Shown piece by piece: positions 51,995-62,200 of a stretch of 64,000 bases of DNA. The notes under the pieces are model-generated. The model saw only the letters and a list, made by a program, of their open reading frames with translations. It searched no databases and had not been told where the DNA came from. This stretch comes from PALSA-1296 sp038210275. Its GTDB lineage: Bacteria > Bacteroidota > Ignavibacteria > Palsa-1295. Made by a program: the position numbers and the translations under genes. Position 1 is the stretch's first letter; every line of letters starts with the position of its first letter. The stretch lies in NCBI GenBank assembly GCA_038210275.1, contig JBBQWV010000010.1, positions 1 to 64,000 of the forward strand, written 5' to 3'.

Positions 51995-54298
51995 TTAAAA
52001 TTTTATTTGTAATCCGAATGTCGGCAATATTGGCAATAATCTGACATCTTCGCTCACTGCTGGATCGGTACTGGTATCAATTCTTCTGAACCAGACGTTG
52101 CGATGATTATAGACATTATAAATATCAAAGTTCAACTCGGCATTTCGCTTCTCGCTGAATAAACAAAACGAATATGTTCCTGATACATCAAGCCGATGAT
52201 ATGGCTCCAGTCGCAAACCGTTCTTCGTACCGTCTATTGGAATAAGTTTGCCGTTGTAATCCGGTTCTTCGGCATTATATAGCGCCGTTGTCTGCGAGTA
52301 TGCCTGCCCTGTTGCATAGACGAAAGTTGAGCCGAGTGTCCAACGATCATTGAGATGATACGTAAGAACAAGATTCACATCATTCCTTCTGTCGTATGTA
52401 GGCGGGAATTCACCACCGTTATCAATATCCGGAAATTTTCTACGAGTATAGGCAAGTGTGTAACCGATCCATCCCGTGAGATCGCCGACTCGCTTTTGTA
52501 AAAAGAATTCGATGCCGTATGAAAAACCGTTACCCACAAAAAATACATCACTTAATCTACTGCCGCCAATTACATTCGGGCGTAGTTCAACAAGGTTGGT
52601 AAAGTTTTTGTAATACGTTTCTACATCAAATGTGAATCCATCGAAGGGTGCCGTAGATACACCAAGCACATATTGATCTGCGCGTGATGCAGCCTGCGTC
52701 GAATCGACAGGAAGCCAAATATCGGAAGCAGTAAATAGGGGATTCGATGCAAGCTTTAAATATTGATGGTAGATTCCGTAACTTGCTTTCAGTGTTATAT
52801 CGGGACTCAGAATATATCTGACAGCAATGCGCGGATCAATTCCCAATTCCTTTCGCGAAGAAATTCCATCAATGCGCAAACCCGGCGTGATCGCCCAGCG
52901 TTCATCAGGCTTCCATTCATCGGAAATATATGCAGCGGCATAAAGCGGAGTAAGATTAATATCCGAATTTGGAGGATTATTTCCTTGCGAAATTTTCAAA
53001 CGGAAATGATATTGCGATAACTGAATTCCTGTTTTGATCTCCTGTGTGCTGCCCACAAAATATTCTAGATCGCCATGAAAGGTATAATCATAAATTTGAT
53101 TATCAAAATTAAAAGAATTTTCGCCGAGTCCGAAATTCAGCGTAGAAAAGTAATGACTTCCGTTAAAATTAAATTTGGTAAAAAGCTCACTTGAAAATAA
53201 ATGCGTCCAGCTTGCATTTCCCGATTGATTTCCCCAGTTCAAACCGACAGATGATGCAGCTTTGCCGTCATTGAATGTGAGATTATCCGAACCACCATAT
53301 CCTGATACTGCGATCTTGTCTTTTGGGCTTAATGTCTGCGTAAATTTTCCGTTAATGTCATAAAAATGATAATCGGGAATCCCAAGACTTTTCGTTAAGC
53401 CTGTTGCATCTAAGACAAGATCAATATAGGTTCGCCGTGCTGATAAAGTGATTGCTCCATCACCTATTGGTGTTTCAATAGTGCCCCGGCTTGAGATCAA
53501 TCCCAGCGTTACTTTCCCGTTAGTATTATATAGATCGCCATCTTTATCGGTGACGTTCAACACTGCGGAGAGTCTTCCACCGTATTCGGCAGGGTAACCA
53601 CCTTTAATGAGTTCGACATCTTTGATGGCATCGGAATTGAATGTCGAGAAAAATCCGAAAAAGTGATTAGGATTATAGAGAACACTTCCATCAAGTAGGA
53701 TTAGATTCTGATCGGGCGAACCGCCGCGAATATACAGCCCTGCCGAAATTTCGCTGATCGTTTGTACACCGGGAATAAGCTGCAAAATCCTGAAAATATC
53801 CGATTCACCGGCTTTCGGAAGCGAAGCAACTTGCGAGGGTTTTATTGCAACACGAGAAACTTGCGGCGCTTCGCGCTCATCTTTTTCTTTATCGGTTTCG
53901 ACAGTTATTTCTCCGCCCTGAATACTTTCGGGGGCAAGAAGAAAACTCTCATTTAATTTTTGATTCGGCGCAAGATGAACTTGCCTCAATATTGTTTTAT
54001 ATCCTAAAGAACTGATCTCAATTTTCAGATCTGTTTCACTTGGAAGGTGAAGTGCAAAATACCCGCTTTTATTCGTGATCGCTCCACGCTTAAGCAACCT
54101 GACGCGTATCGTTGCACCGATCACTGTTTCACCCGAAAGAGAATCCTTCACGTAACCTGAAATGACAGCATCAGCTGAATCAGGAGGATTAAGAACGGCT
54201 TGTGAACCTTCCTTCGCGAAGACAAAATCCGTACCGGTACAAAGGAAAAATAAGAAAACCATCAGTCCCAAAAAGGACAATCTGCGCATATTCATCAT
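51995..54298 (-). CDS. TonB-dependent receptor with carboxypeptidase-like domain
   Basis: 767 residues. After the signal peptide comes a CarboxypepD_reg-like domain (DAVISGYVKDSLSGETVIGATIRVRL..., about 42-125), then the plug (RVAIKPSQVASLPKAGESDIFRILQLIPGVQTISEISAGLYIRGGSPDQNLILLDGSVLYN, about 150-225) and a 22-strand barrel ending in LLPILPTFGLQIKF. It should import a bulky ligand across the outer membrane using TonB energy. It is not a SusC-type protein; the partner is DUF4249. The ligand cannot be stated from sequence. Confidence 0.93.
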   Translation of the reverse strand: MMNMRRLSFLGLMVFLFFLCTGTDFVFAKEGSQAVLNPPDSADAVISGYVKDSLSGETVIGATIRVRLLKRGAITNKSGYFALHLPSETDLKIEISSLGYKTILRQVHLAPNQKLNESFLLAPESIQGGEITVETDKEKDEREAPQVSRVAIKPSQVASLPKAGESDIFRILQLIPGVQTISEISAGLYIRGGSPDQNLILLDGSVLYNPNHFFGFFSTFNSDAIKDVELIKGGYPAEYGGRLSAVLNVTDKDGDLYNTNGKVTLGLISSRGTIETPIGDGAITLSARRTYIDLVLDATGLTKSLGIPDYHFYDINGKFTQTLSPKDKIAVSGYGGSDNLTFNDGKAASSVGLNWGNQSGNASWTHLFSSELFTKFNFNGSHYFSTLNFGLGENSFNFDNQIYDYTFHGDLEYFVGSTQEIKTGIQLSQYHFRLKISQGNNPPNSDINLTPLYAAAYISDEWKPDERWAITPGLRIDGISSRKELGIDPRIAVRYILSPDITLKASYGIYHQYLKLASNPLFTASDIWLPVDSTQAASRADQYVLGVSTAPFDGFTFDVETYYKNFTNLVELRPNVIGGSRLSDVFFVGNGFSYGIEFFLQKRVGDLTGWIGYTLAYTRRKFPDIDNGGEFPPTYDRRNDVNLVLTYHLNDRWTLGSTFVYATGQAYSQTTALYNAEEPDYNGKLIPIDGTKNGLRLEPYHRLDVSGTYSFCLFSEKRNAELNFDIYNVYNHRNVWFRRIDTSTDPAVSEDVRLLPILPTFGLQIKF

Positions 54299-54444
54299 TT
54301 GTTAATTTGTGCGGTGTTACGCACATCGTAAGACCTTGTTACAGACGATTTTACGCGGCTATTGCGTCTTCATTGAACCCCGCAGCGATGTGCAGGTAGC
54401 GGATAGCAAGGATGATCGGTGGCATGAACGGGGGTATGTAAATG

Positions 54445-54466
54445 TGAACTATGAAATATGAATTAT
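54445..54466. repeat. Heptamer-like array (TATGAA)n
   Basis: TGAACTATGAAATATGAATTAT is a short degenerate array of about seven-base units next to the lipoprotein stop. Confidence 0.45.
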
Positions 54467-55105
54467 TTACTTCAAGATAACATTCGTCAACTGATATGTA
54501 TCGCTTAGTTTTAATGACAGGCTTGTGCTATCAAAACTAAAAGATTCTTTCTTAATCAAACCCACATTAACGGCATAATAAGCATTCTGTCTAAAGAGCA
54601 ATATATGCTGAGTGTTATAGTAATCGGCTTTGTATTTATAACAAGTGTAGTTTCCTGCGACAACATTAACGAGTGCATTTACTGAATCGATTATTATATC
54701 TGCTTTCGCTGTATCAAAAGCTACTAAGGTAGTATCATTTATTTGTTTAGTAAAAATAATGGAGTCGTGCCCAAATATTTCTCCCAAATTTCCCGGATAT
54801 TTAGCGATTAAAATTTGGTTGTTTGTGCCAAAATATTGTGCCCATAAACCATCCTTTCTATTGGCATAGTAGGTTTCAACTTGACTAACGAAAACGGTAT
54901 CTGAACCAAGAACAAATTTATTTAGTAGCTCTAAAGTATCATCGCTTGAGCTTGATATACCTCCGTCACTCTGTAAATCTTGATAAGCCCATATATTCCC
55001 AACAGCAAGGGGCATGATAACACCCGGACTTTGAGTGGAAACAATTTCAGTACTGCTCTGACACGATGCCAGTGCAAAACAAAAAAGGATAAGAGACTTC
55101 TTCAT
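54467..55105 (-). CDS. Hypothetical lipoprotein
   Basis: 212 residues. The lipobox ALASC puts the lipidated Cys at 15, after a hydrophobic start (MKKSLILFCF). The mature part begins with a Ser/Thr-rich linker and contains PLAVGNIWAYQDL, a pattern seen in secreted Bacteroidota proteins of unknown role. There are no conserved catalytic motifs. It stands alone between miaB and the TonB gene. Confidence 0.7.
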   Translation of the reverse strand: MKKSLILFCFALASCQSSTEIVSTQSPGVIMPLAVGNIWAYQDLQSDGGISSSSDDTLELLNKFVLGSDTVFVSQVETYYANRKDGLWAQYFGTNNQILIAKYPGNLGEIFGHDSIIFTKQINDTTLVAFDTAKADIIIDSVNALVNVVAGNYTCYKYKADYYNTQHILLFRQNAYYAVNVGLIKKESFSFDSTSLSLKLSDTYQLTNVILK

Positions 55106-55184
55106 GGATGAATTCTATTGTGAAGCACAAGTTAACGCGACTATAGATTCATGGTTTCATAAGTTCAAGGTCACAAATTACGCC

Positions 55185-56645
55185 CTATTGAATTATCGGC
55201 AGCAGCGCAGCAGGTTGCTCTATGCCTACATGTTCCTCGTGATTCACGGATGAGATGACAAGTGGAGTCAGATCGTAAAGTACTTCGCCTCGATCTTGGC
55301 TTGTGTGCAGAATATTTTTTGACTCTTTGACATCAATAAGTTCTGAAATAAGTGTTGCAGAGTTTGAACGAAGGACACGAATTTTGCGATACTCGCCAAC
55401 TTCAGCGTCAATGCGCGGGAATACAACTATTTTATTAGTATCGGTTCTACCTTTCCAATCGTCTGCAGATTTTTTTGATCTGCCTTCGACGAGGATCGTA
55501 TGCTCGCAGCCAATTTCTAAAAGATTCTTTTGCTCGGCGATCTTATGTTGCATTGCAATGATCTGTGCTAAGCGGCGAGATTTCTCATCAGATGGAACAT
55601 CATCAGGCAGAGTTTCAAATGCCTTTGTATTTGGACGCGGCGAGTAGTTAAACATATATGCGCCTTCATACTCCACTTCGCGCATCACTCCCATTGTTTG
55701 CAAATGATCTTCAAGAGTTTCCGTACAGAAGCCAACAATTATATCCGTTGAAAGCGCCGCAGTAGGCATTGCCATCTTGATCTTCTCCATAATGCTCATA
55801 TAATGAGCACGGGTATAGGTGCGGTTCATCAACTTCAGAATGCGATCGGAGCCGGATTGAATCGGCAAGTGAATAAACTTACAGATATTATCATGGCTTG
55901 CCATTGTATCAATAAGTTTCTGATCGAAATCCTGCGGATGGCTTGTGGTATATCTGAGGCGGATAGTTGGAACAGCTTTCGCGCACGCTGCAAGAAGATC
56001 AGAAAAATCTTTTCCTTCGTCTTCATAAGAATTTACATTCTGTCCGAGAAGTGTGATCTCTTTGAATCCCTGTTGCTCAAGTTGTTTGCATTCATCAACA
56101 ACTGAACTAAGTGTTCGAGAACGTTCTCGCCCACGAGTAAACGGCACGACGCAAAATGTGCAAAATTTATCACAGCCGCGCATGACGGAAATATAGGCAG
56201 TGATTCCTTCAGCACGGAAGGGAAGAATGTCGTCGTAGGTTTCCGTGCGAGATAGTTTAATTGCAATACCATTCTCACCCGAATCTCTTGTTGCTTCGAT
56301 AAGAGCCGGAAGTTTGCGGTATTCATCAGGACCGATGACAAGATCAATAATATTATCCTTGCTTTTGAGCAGGTCTTTACGAAGATGCTCTGCCATACAT
56401 CCAAGGACGCCCATGACCATTTTCGGTTTACGACGTTTGGCACCGCGCCAATGGCGAAGGCGATTCCAGACCTTATCTTCGGCATTTTCGCGGATAGCAC
56501 AGGTATTCATGAATGCCACATCAGCTTCACCTAAGATAGCCGTGGGAGTATAACCTGCCTTATGCAGCACGGAAAGCACAACTTCCGTATCTGCCACGTT
56601 CATTTGGCAGCCGTAGGTCTCAATATATACTTTTTTCTTGTTCAT
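55185..56645 (-). CDS. miaB: tRNA-2-methylthio-N6-dimethylallyladenosine synthase MiaB
   Basis: 486 residues. MiaB adds a methylthio group to i6A37 in tRNA, using two iron-sulfur clusters. The N-terminal cluster ligands are Cys13 (YGCQMN), Cys49 (NTCAIRENAED) and Cys83 (VLGCMAEHL). The radical-SAM CxxxCxxC is Cys158, Cys162 and Cys165 (GCDKFCTFC). A TRAM-like domain lies in the C-terminal 80 residues. Length is close to normal with a short tail. It completes the modification begun by MiaA (46255-47121). Confidence 0.97.
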   Translation of the reverse strand: MNKKKVYIETYGCQMNVADTEVVLSVLHKAGYTPTAILGEADVAFMNTCAIRENAEDKVWNRLRHWRGAKRRKPKMVMGVLGCMAEHLRKDLLKSKDNIIDLVIGPDEYRKLPALIEATRDSGENGIAIKLSRTETYDDILPFRAEGITAYISVMRGCDKFCTFCVVPFTRGRERSRTLSSVVDECKQLEQQGFKEITLLGQNVNSYEDEGKDFSDLLAACAKAVPTIRLRYTTSHPQDFDQKLIDTMASHDNICKFIHLPIQSGSDRILKLMNRTYTRAHYMSIMEKIKMAMPTAALSTDIIVGFCTETLEDHLQTMGVMREVEYEGAYMFNYSPRPNTKAFETLPDDVPSDEKSRRLAQIIAMQHKIAEQKNLLEIGCEHTILVEGRSKKSADDWKGRTDTNKIVVFPRIDAEVGEYRKIRVLRSNSATLISELIDVKESKNILHTSQDRGEVLYDLTPLVISSVNHEEHVGIEQPAALLPIIQ

Positions 56646-56666
56646 AGCAGAAATCGTATAACTTTG
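56638..56666 (+). promoter_or_regulatory. Candidate promoter of the beta-propeller gene
   Basis: TTG (56638-56640), 18-base spacer, TAACTTTG (56659-56666). Transcription would start around 56674, which fits a translation start at 56720 and not the upstream start at 56672. It overlaps the miaB start on the other strand. Confidence 0.45.
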
Positions 56667-56719
56667 CAGGCGTGATTTGCGTTCAATTAAGGAATTTGAT
56701 CAATAGTACTCATCTTGGC

Positions 56720-57736
56720 ATGAAAAAAATATTATTCTCGTTACTACTTTTATTTGCATTCTCTCATTCCGCAAACGCTCAATATTGGAGCCGCTGGTAT
56801 AAGCCACATAATGTCACGATCGGTTTTTCCGCCGATGAAAAATGGGCATTCTTCATTCAAAAAAATGCAGTGGGAATTGATAATATTTTCAAAGTGGAGA
56901 TGAAGACCAATGCTGTAACTCCCGTTACAGATTTTAATGAACGCCCCGTACTTTCTGCCATTGCTATTTTTGGAAAACCTGCTGTCGTTTTTGCGCGAGC
57001 TACAACGACCAAAGGTGACGAGATACATCTTTACCGAGTGAATGTTTTAACGGCTGACGAACCGGTAGATTTTACGCCCACAAGTGGACCATCAAATAAG
57101 ACCATTATCGGAATGGCATATAATGGTAGGTACGTTTATTATTTATCCGATAAAGGACCAAACTCGAAAACCGATACCTATCGTTACGATGCGACTCAAT
57201 ACATTACTGAACTTGCTTTAGCGAACGATAAAGATTATAAAACACTATGCTGGAGCCGAGACCAGACACATCTCTTAATCCGCGATCCGAAAACTCTTAC
57301 TGTTTTTAGTTACAGTATAGAAACGACAGATAAACAAAAAGTGGAATTACCTTTTGACGGAGATGATCTGAAAACCGTTTTCTATGATCCCATGAACACT
57401 TCCTTTTATATGATTAATAAGGGTAATCAATTAGCTTTGAGTAAGATCACTGCTTCAGGTACTTCCGATGTGGAAACAGGTGCATACTACAGCGGAATAG
57501 ATGGGGCAGAGCTTTCTTTAAATGGAAAATATATTCATACATCTACCAACGGCGCCGAAAAAGTAATGGATAATGTATCTCATACTTTTCTTGATCTACC
57601 GCAAGGAGGATATGATATGGTAATCGGTCCTAAAGAATCATCAGTGCTTTATACATCTACTGATGCATTGGGCGTGAAGCTCTTTGTTTATGATATTGCG
57701 AAGAAGACATCGAAAGAATTAACGGTAATTAAATAA
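56720..57736 (+). CDS. Secreted TolB-like beta-propeller protein
   Basis: 338 residues from the ATG at 56720; a frame from 56672 is open but precedes the predicted transcription start. The signal peptide ends at NANAQ or SANAQ. The rest repeats DEKWAFFIQKN, GIDNIFKVEMKTNAV, GRYVYYLSDKGPN and KTLCWSRDQTHLLIRDPKT, like TolB/WD40-type propellers. No catalytic residues or sorting tail are visible. It is 16 bp upstream of murA and may share its transcript. The function is not known. Confidence 0.65.
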   Translation: MKKILFSLLLLFAFSHSANAQYWSRWYKPHNVTIGFSADEKWAFFIQKNAVGIDNIFKVEMKTNAVTPVTDFNERPVLSAIAIFGKPAVVFARATTTKGDEIHLYRVNVLTADEPVDFTPTSGPSNKTIIGMAYNGRYVYYLSDKGPNSKTDTYRYDATQYITELALANDKDYKTLCWSRDQTHLLIRDPKTLTVFSYSIETTDKQKVELPFDGDDLKTVFYDPMNTSFYMINKGNQLALSKITASGTSDVETGAYYSGIDGAELSLNGKYIHTSTNGAEKVMDNVSHTFLDLPQGGYDMVIGPKESSVLYTSTDALGVKLFVYDIAKKTSKELTVIK

Positions 57737-57752
57737 TTTTCTCTCACACTCA

Positions 57753-59066
57753 ATGGAAGCATTTCGCATTATCGGAGGAAAGCCGCTGCACGGAAAAGTG
57801 CGTTTAAGCGGCACCAAGAATCTGATCTCGAAGCTCATGGTGGCTTCGACGCTGTCGGATAAGCAGAGCACGTTCACCAATGCTCCCCTGCATCTCGGTG
57901 AGACTGATATTACTGAGGAAATAATCAGGTCGCTCGGAACAAAGACTTCTGAAAGCGATGAATTGAATGGCACACTTTACGTTCATACTGAAAAGTTTTC
58001 AACACATGAAGTCCCACCACGATTTGCCGAACTCAATCGTATTCCGATCTTATTAATCGGTCCGTTGCTTCATCGCACTGGGCAAGCATGTGTTCCTATT
58101 CCCGGCGGTGATAAGATCGGCGCTCGTCCCGTTGATTTTCATATCAATGCCTTGCGTAGAATGGGCGCGCATATTGAATTGAAAGATCATTTCTATAATT
58201 GCAAAGCCGATAGTCTCAAGGGCGCATTAATTGAATTGCCTTTTCCGAGTGTCGGAGCGACCGAGAATATTATTATCGCTGGAACACTGGCGAAAGGAAC
58301 AACGATCATCAATAATGCTGCCGTTGAGCCGGAAATTATTGAGCTTGTGAAGTACTTGCAAAAAATGGGAGCGATCATTTCGATTGAGACAAATCGCCGC
58401 ATTGTTATCGAAGGCGTTGAATCTCTTCACGGAGCAGTGCATCATATTATGCCCGACCGTATCGAAGCCGCGTCGTTTGCTTGCGCAGCAATTGCTTCGA
58501 AAGGTGATGTCTTCATCGAAGATGCCGATCAATCAGCGATGCTGACATTCTTGAATGACTTGCGCAGAGCAGGCGGCGATTTTGATATTACTGATGATGG
58601 CATTCGATTTTATTACAAGGGTAAATTAAAATCTATTGCGATTGAGACAGGTGTTCATCCGGGATTCATGACGGATTGGCAGCAACCCTGGGTGCTGATG
58701 ATGACACAGGCTGAGGGATTGGCCGTCGTCCACGAAACAGTATATGAAAATCGGTTTGGGTATGTGACAGAACTTCGCAAGATGGGCGCGCATATTGAAT
58801 TATATAATTCTTGTCTCGGAGGAGGGGACTGCCGCTTCACAACTCTTGCCAATCCACATTCGGCTGTGATCTTTGGTCCAAGTAAGTTGAAGGGCGCAAA
58901 TATAAATATTCCTGATCTTAGGGCAGGATTCGTTTATCTCATCGCGGCAGCTCTTGCTGATGGGGAAAGCACAATTACGGGAATACATCATGTTGAAAGA
59001 GGGTATGAGCATATTGAGCGCAAACTCGCAGGACTTGGCGTAGGGATTTCGAGGGTGGAGGTATAA
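57753..59066 (+). CDS. murA: UDP-GlcNAc 1-carboxyvinyltransferase MurA with Asp for Cys
   Basis: 437 residues. MurA adds enolpyruvate to UDP-GlcNAc, the first committed step of peptidoglycan synthesis. Lys22-Asn23 are in LSGTKNLISK. The substrate loop reads VPIPGGDKIGARPVDFH, where Asp120 (codon at 58110) takes the place of the catalytic Cys115 of E. coli (GGCTIGARP). The general base region PGFMTDWQQPW and the C-terminal DLRAGFVYLIAAALADGES are conserved. The enzyme should be active with Asp, as in mycobacterial and chlamydial forms, and resistant to fosfomycin. Confidence 0.95.
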   Translation: MEAFRIIGGKPLHGKVRLSGTKNLISKLMVASTLSDKQSTFTNAPLHLGETDITEEIIRSLGTKTSESDELNGTLYVHTEKFSTHEVPPRFAELNRIPILLIGPLLHRTGQACVPIPGGDKIGARPVDFHINALRRMGAHIELKDHFYNCKADSLKGALIELPFPSVGATENIIIAGTLAKGTTIINNAAVEPEIIELVKYLQKMGAIISIETNRRIVIEGVESLHGAVHHIMPDRIEAASFACAAIASKGDVFIEDADQSAMLTFLNDLRRAGGDFDITDDGIRFYYKGKLKSIAIETGVHPGFMTDWQQPWVLMMTQAEGLAVVHETVYENRFGYVTELRKMGAHIELYNSCLGGGDCRFTTLANPHSAVIFGPSKLKGANINIPDLRAGFVYLIAAALADGESTITGIHHVERGYEHIERKLAGLGVGISRVEV

Positions 59067-59223
59067 CAGAATTTAGCGAAGAAATTGGTAAGGCTCAATA
59101 TTTGAACTCATTCACCCTAAATTTGGTATAATATAATCACTATGAACGTTTCCCCGTAAGTAGTGACGATTGAACATTGTTTTATATTTAGTTACTACTC
59201 TTGATCAAAAACCGGAAGAATTA

Positions 59224-62200
59224 ATGACGAATCGTATTCGTGTATTTTCCCCTATATTTATTTTTTGTGTTTTGCTAGTTCTTCTATTTTCCAGCCCCTC
59301 ATCGGCGGTGGTTCCGACAATTCATTATGTTGATTTTGGAGGAGCACTTGGCTTTCATTATTCTCCCAGCGCTCTTACGGTTGAAATCGGAGATACCATC
59401 GTCTTCCGAGGTGATTTTGCAACCTATCCTTTAGTCTCAACTTCTGTTCCAGTCGGTGCTTTAGCTTTTGGTCCGATAAATACCGGTACGACATTTGCCT
59501 ACATTGTTGATGTTCCGGGTGCATATAGCTACGAAAATAAGATATATGCTGCACTCGGAATGAAGGGAAGTTTCACCGGCATTCGATTGCCTCATGGAAG
59601 CCTCACGAATGAAGGTCGTGAATTTTATCTCGGAATGCTGTACCCAACTTTTAATAATGTTGCGCAAGGCTACGTGCCGGTATTTTATCATACCTACGCA
59701 CTGATTACAACATATTATGCGAATTCAGTTACTGTCACTTATTTTGATGCAGGCGGCGTAGAAAGATCACCGACTACAACAAAAATGCCTGCTCGTGGAA
59801 CCTTGCAATTCCCCGTGGATCTTGCATCAATGCGTATGGATTCCTTTCCAGATATTCCAATGTTTCGGAGCTGCCACATTACTTCGAAATATCCAATCAC
59901 GGTTCAGTTTCTTTCTGTCGGTGCAAATTCGGGCGGCAGTTACTTGGCTCTTCCTGTTCTTGGGCTTGGAAAAAATTACGTTGCTGCTTGTTACAATGAT
60001 AATGCGGGTAACGGAGCACTTTATAGTACATCAGTGGCATTCCCCAAAACGTATGATGTCGCAGGGGGAGAGTTTATGGTGATCGCCACCGAAGATCTGA
60101 CTTCGGTGAAGATTACACCCAACTCCACAACGACGGGCGGGCACGTTGGATTTCATACCGGTACAGGCGCGAAAAATAAAGCGGTGCCATTTACTGTTGG
60201 GCTTTCACGCGGGCAATGTTACTTGGTGCGCTCGAACGGAAAAGATGCAAGCCAGGATATGTCGGGTTCGCTGATCGAATCAAATAAACCTGTTGCAGTG
60301 ATCGCCGGAGCAGAAGATGCGACACTTGGGGGTACTTCACCTTACGTACTTGATGCGCGCGATTTTATGGTCGAACAGATGACACCGATGGAAGTGTGGG
60401 ATACTTCAGGGTATCTTTCTATTCCGTTGATCGAAGCGATTCCTTATGGTGCCGAGGGACATGGAGATAGTTACCGAGTATATTCATTCGATACGGTAGG
60501 CGCAAAAGTGCAAGCCGATGTCATCGGCTTTGGTACGTATCCAATGAATACGTCAAGACTTGCATCACCTGCGGTAGAAAAATTTGATATTACCAATCCT
60601 GTCGATATTTATTCAACGAACGGACGAAAGATCAGTGTCATCCAGCATGAGGAGCGCAGCCAAAGCTCGAAGGCGCCCTATAACTCTCCGAGTATGATGA
60701 CTATCGTGCCGCATTCGCGTTGGCGTAAAGCATATAATCTTTCCGTGCTGGCTCCGCCTACTGATCATGGCGCTACAGGATATCAATATCTTGATGTTCT
60801 TGCAGATAGCCTTTCGACAATCATGGTTTCTGCCAACGGAGCCGTTGAGCATCCGATCAATACTGCTTTGGTAAATGTCGGCTCGGTGAATGTTGTCTCA
60901 AAAAATTATTCTGTTAAGGCTGCGCGCTTTCGTATCGGCTCGGGTCCCTATTATTTGCATTCAGATTTTCCCTTTGCCGTTTATTCCTATGGCATGAGCG
61001 AATTCTGGTATTTTTATGACGACAAGGGAAATTATGAACAGTTTGAATCAGAATATGCGGCGCCCGGCGGAATGCAGCTTAATACCGGCGTTACTCCATC
61101 ATTCATCGTCACCATTGATACCGTCGCAAATTGCGCGGGATGGAATATCTGTGTTCGTGATACAAGCGGAGGAGATCCCGGAATAAGAGCCATCACGCTT
61201 GTTGATGATTCCGATGCTGTGTATTATGGAAAGATCGGAGCAAAATATAAAAATGTGACACTTGATTCCACATCTCTTGATTTTGTTTCCGGCGAACTGC
61301 ATCCCCATGTGCATTCATCCCAGCCATATTGCTTCAACGTGAAGATCGAGAACCGGCTTGCTTATGCTTCGGCGCCGATCGGAATAATGGATAATTTTGG
61401 CAACGGAATATTCCTGCGTTTATCGCGCACTTCTCCGGCATACTCGGTCGCAACAAGTCCTATTGCCTCAATACATCCTGATAGCATCGTTTTCCCACAG
61501 CAGAAAGTTGGGAATGAGGTTTGCACGACGTTCGTCTTCAAGAATACCGGTACGGCAGGAAGTTCAGATATTAATTTTCTCTCTGCAAAATTACGCAAAG
61601 GCAATCAGGCATTCACTATTAAATCTATCGCGCCATCGCTTCCATTGATTGCTAAATCCCAAGATTCTTTTAAGATCGATATTTGCTTCAGTGCTGAGGA
61701 TTCGCTTCGTCATCGCGATTCGCTTGTCATCACTACCGATTGCTTCGATATCCCCATCACCCTTGATGCGCGCAGCGCGACAGGACTTATCAATGCAGAT
61801 AATCTGGATTTCGGACAGTTGAAGGTCGGAAGTGAATTATGTAAGAATTTGCTGATCCATAATGCAGGTTCTGCATCTTTCACACTGACTAAATCATGGC
61901 TGCTTAGTGATACCGTAAATTTCGCAATCGATCCTCAATCTGCATCTGCGTTGCCTGTTCAGATTCTTCCGAGCAAGAACGTCTTAATAAAAATATGTTT
62001 CCATCCGCAAATGGCCTCTAAAGATAGTGCTCGTATTGAATGGAACACAGATATTGATTCAGTTTATTCTGATGTATTAAAAGACTTCTCTCTATTAAGC
62101 GGTGAAGGAACTCAGGTCATTGTCGGGTCAGTACATTCAGATCCGGTTACTCCTTCTTTCGAAGTTCGCCCTAACCCTGCTTTCGGTAATTCGGTACTCG

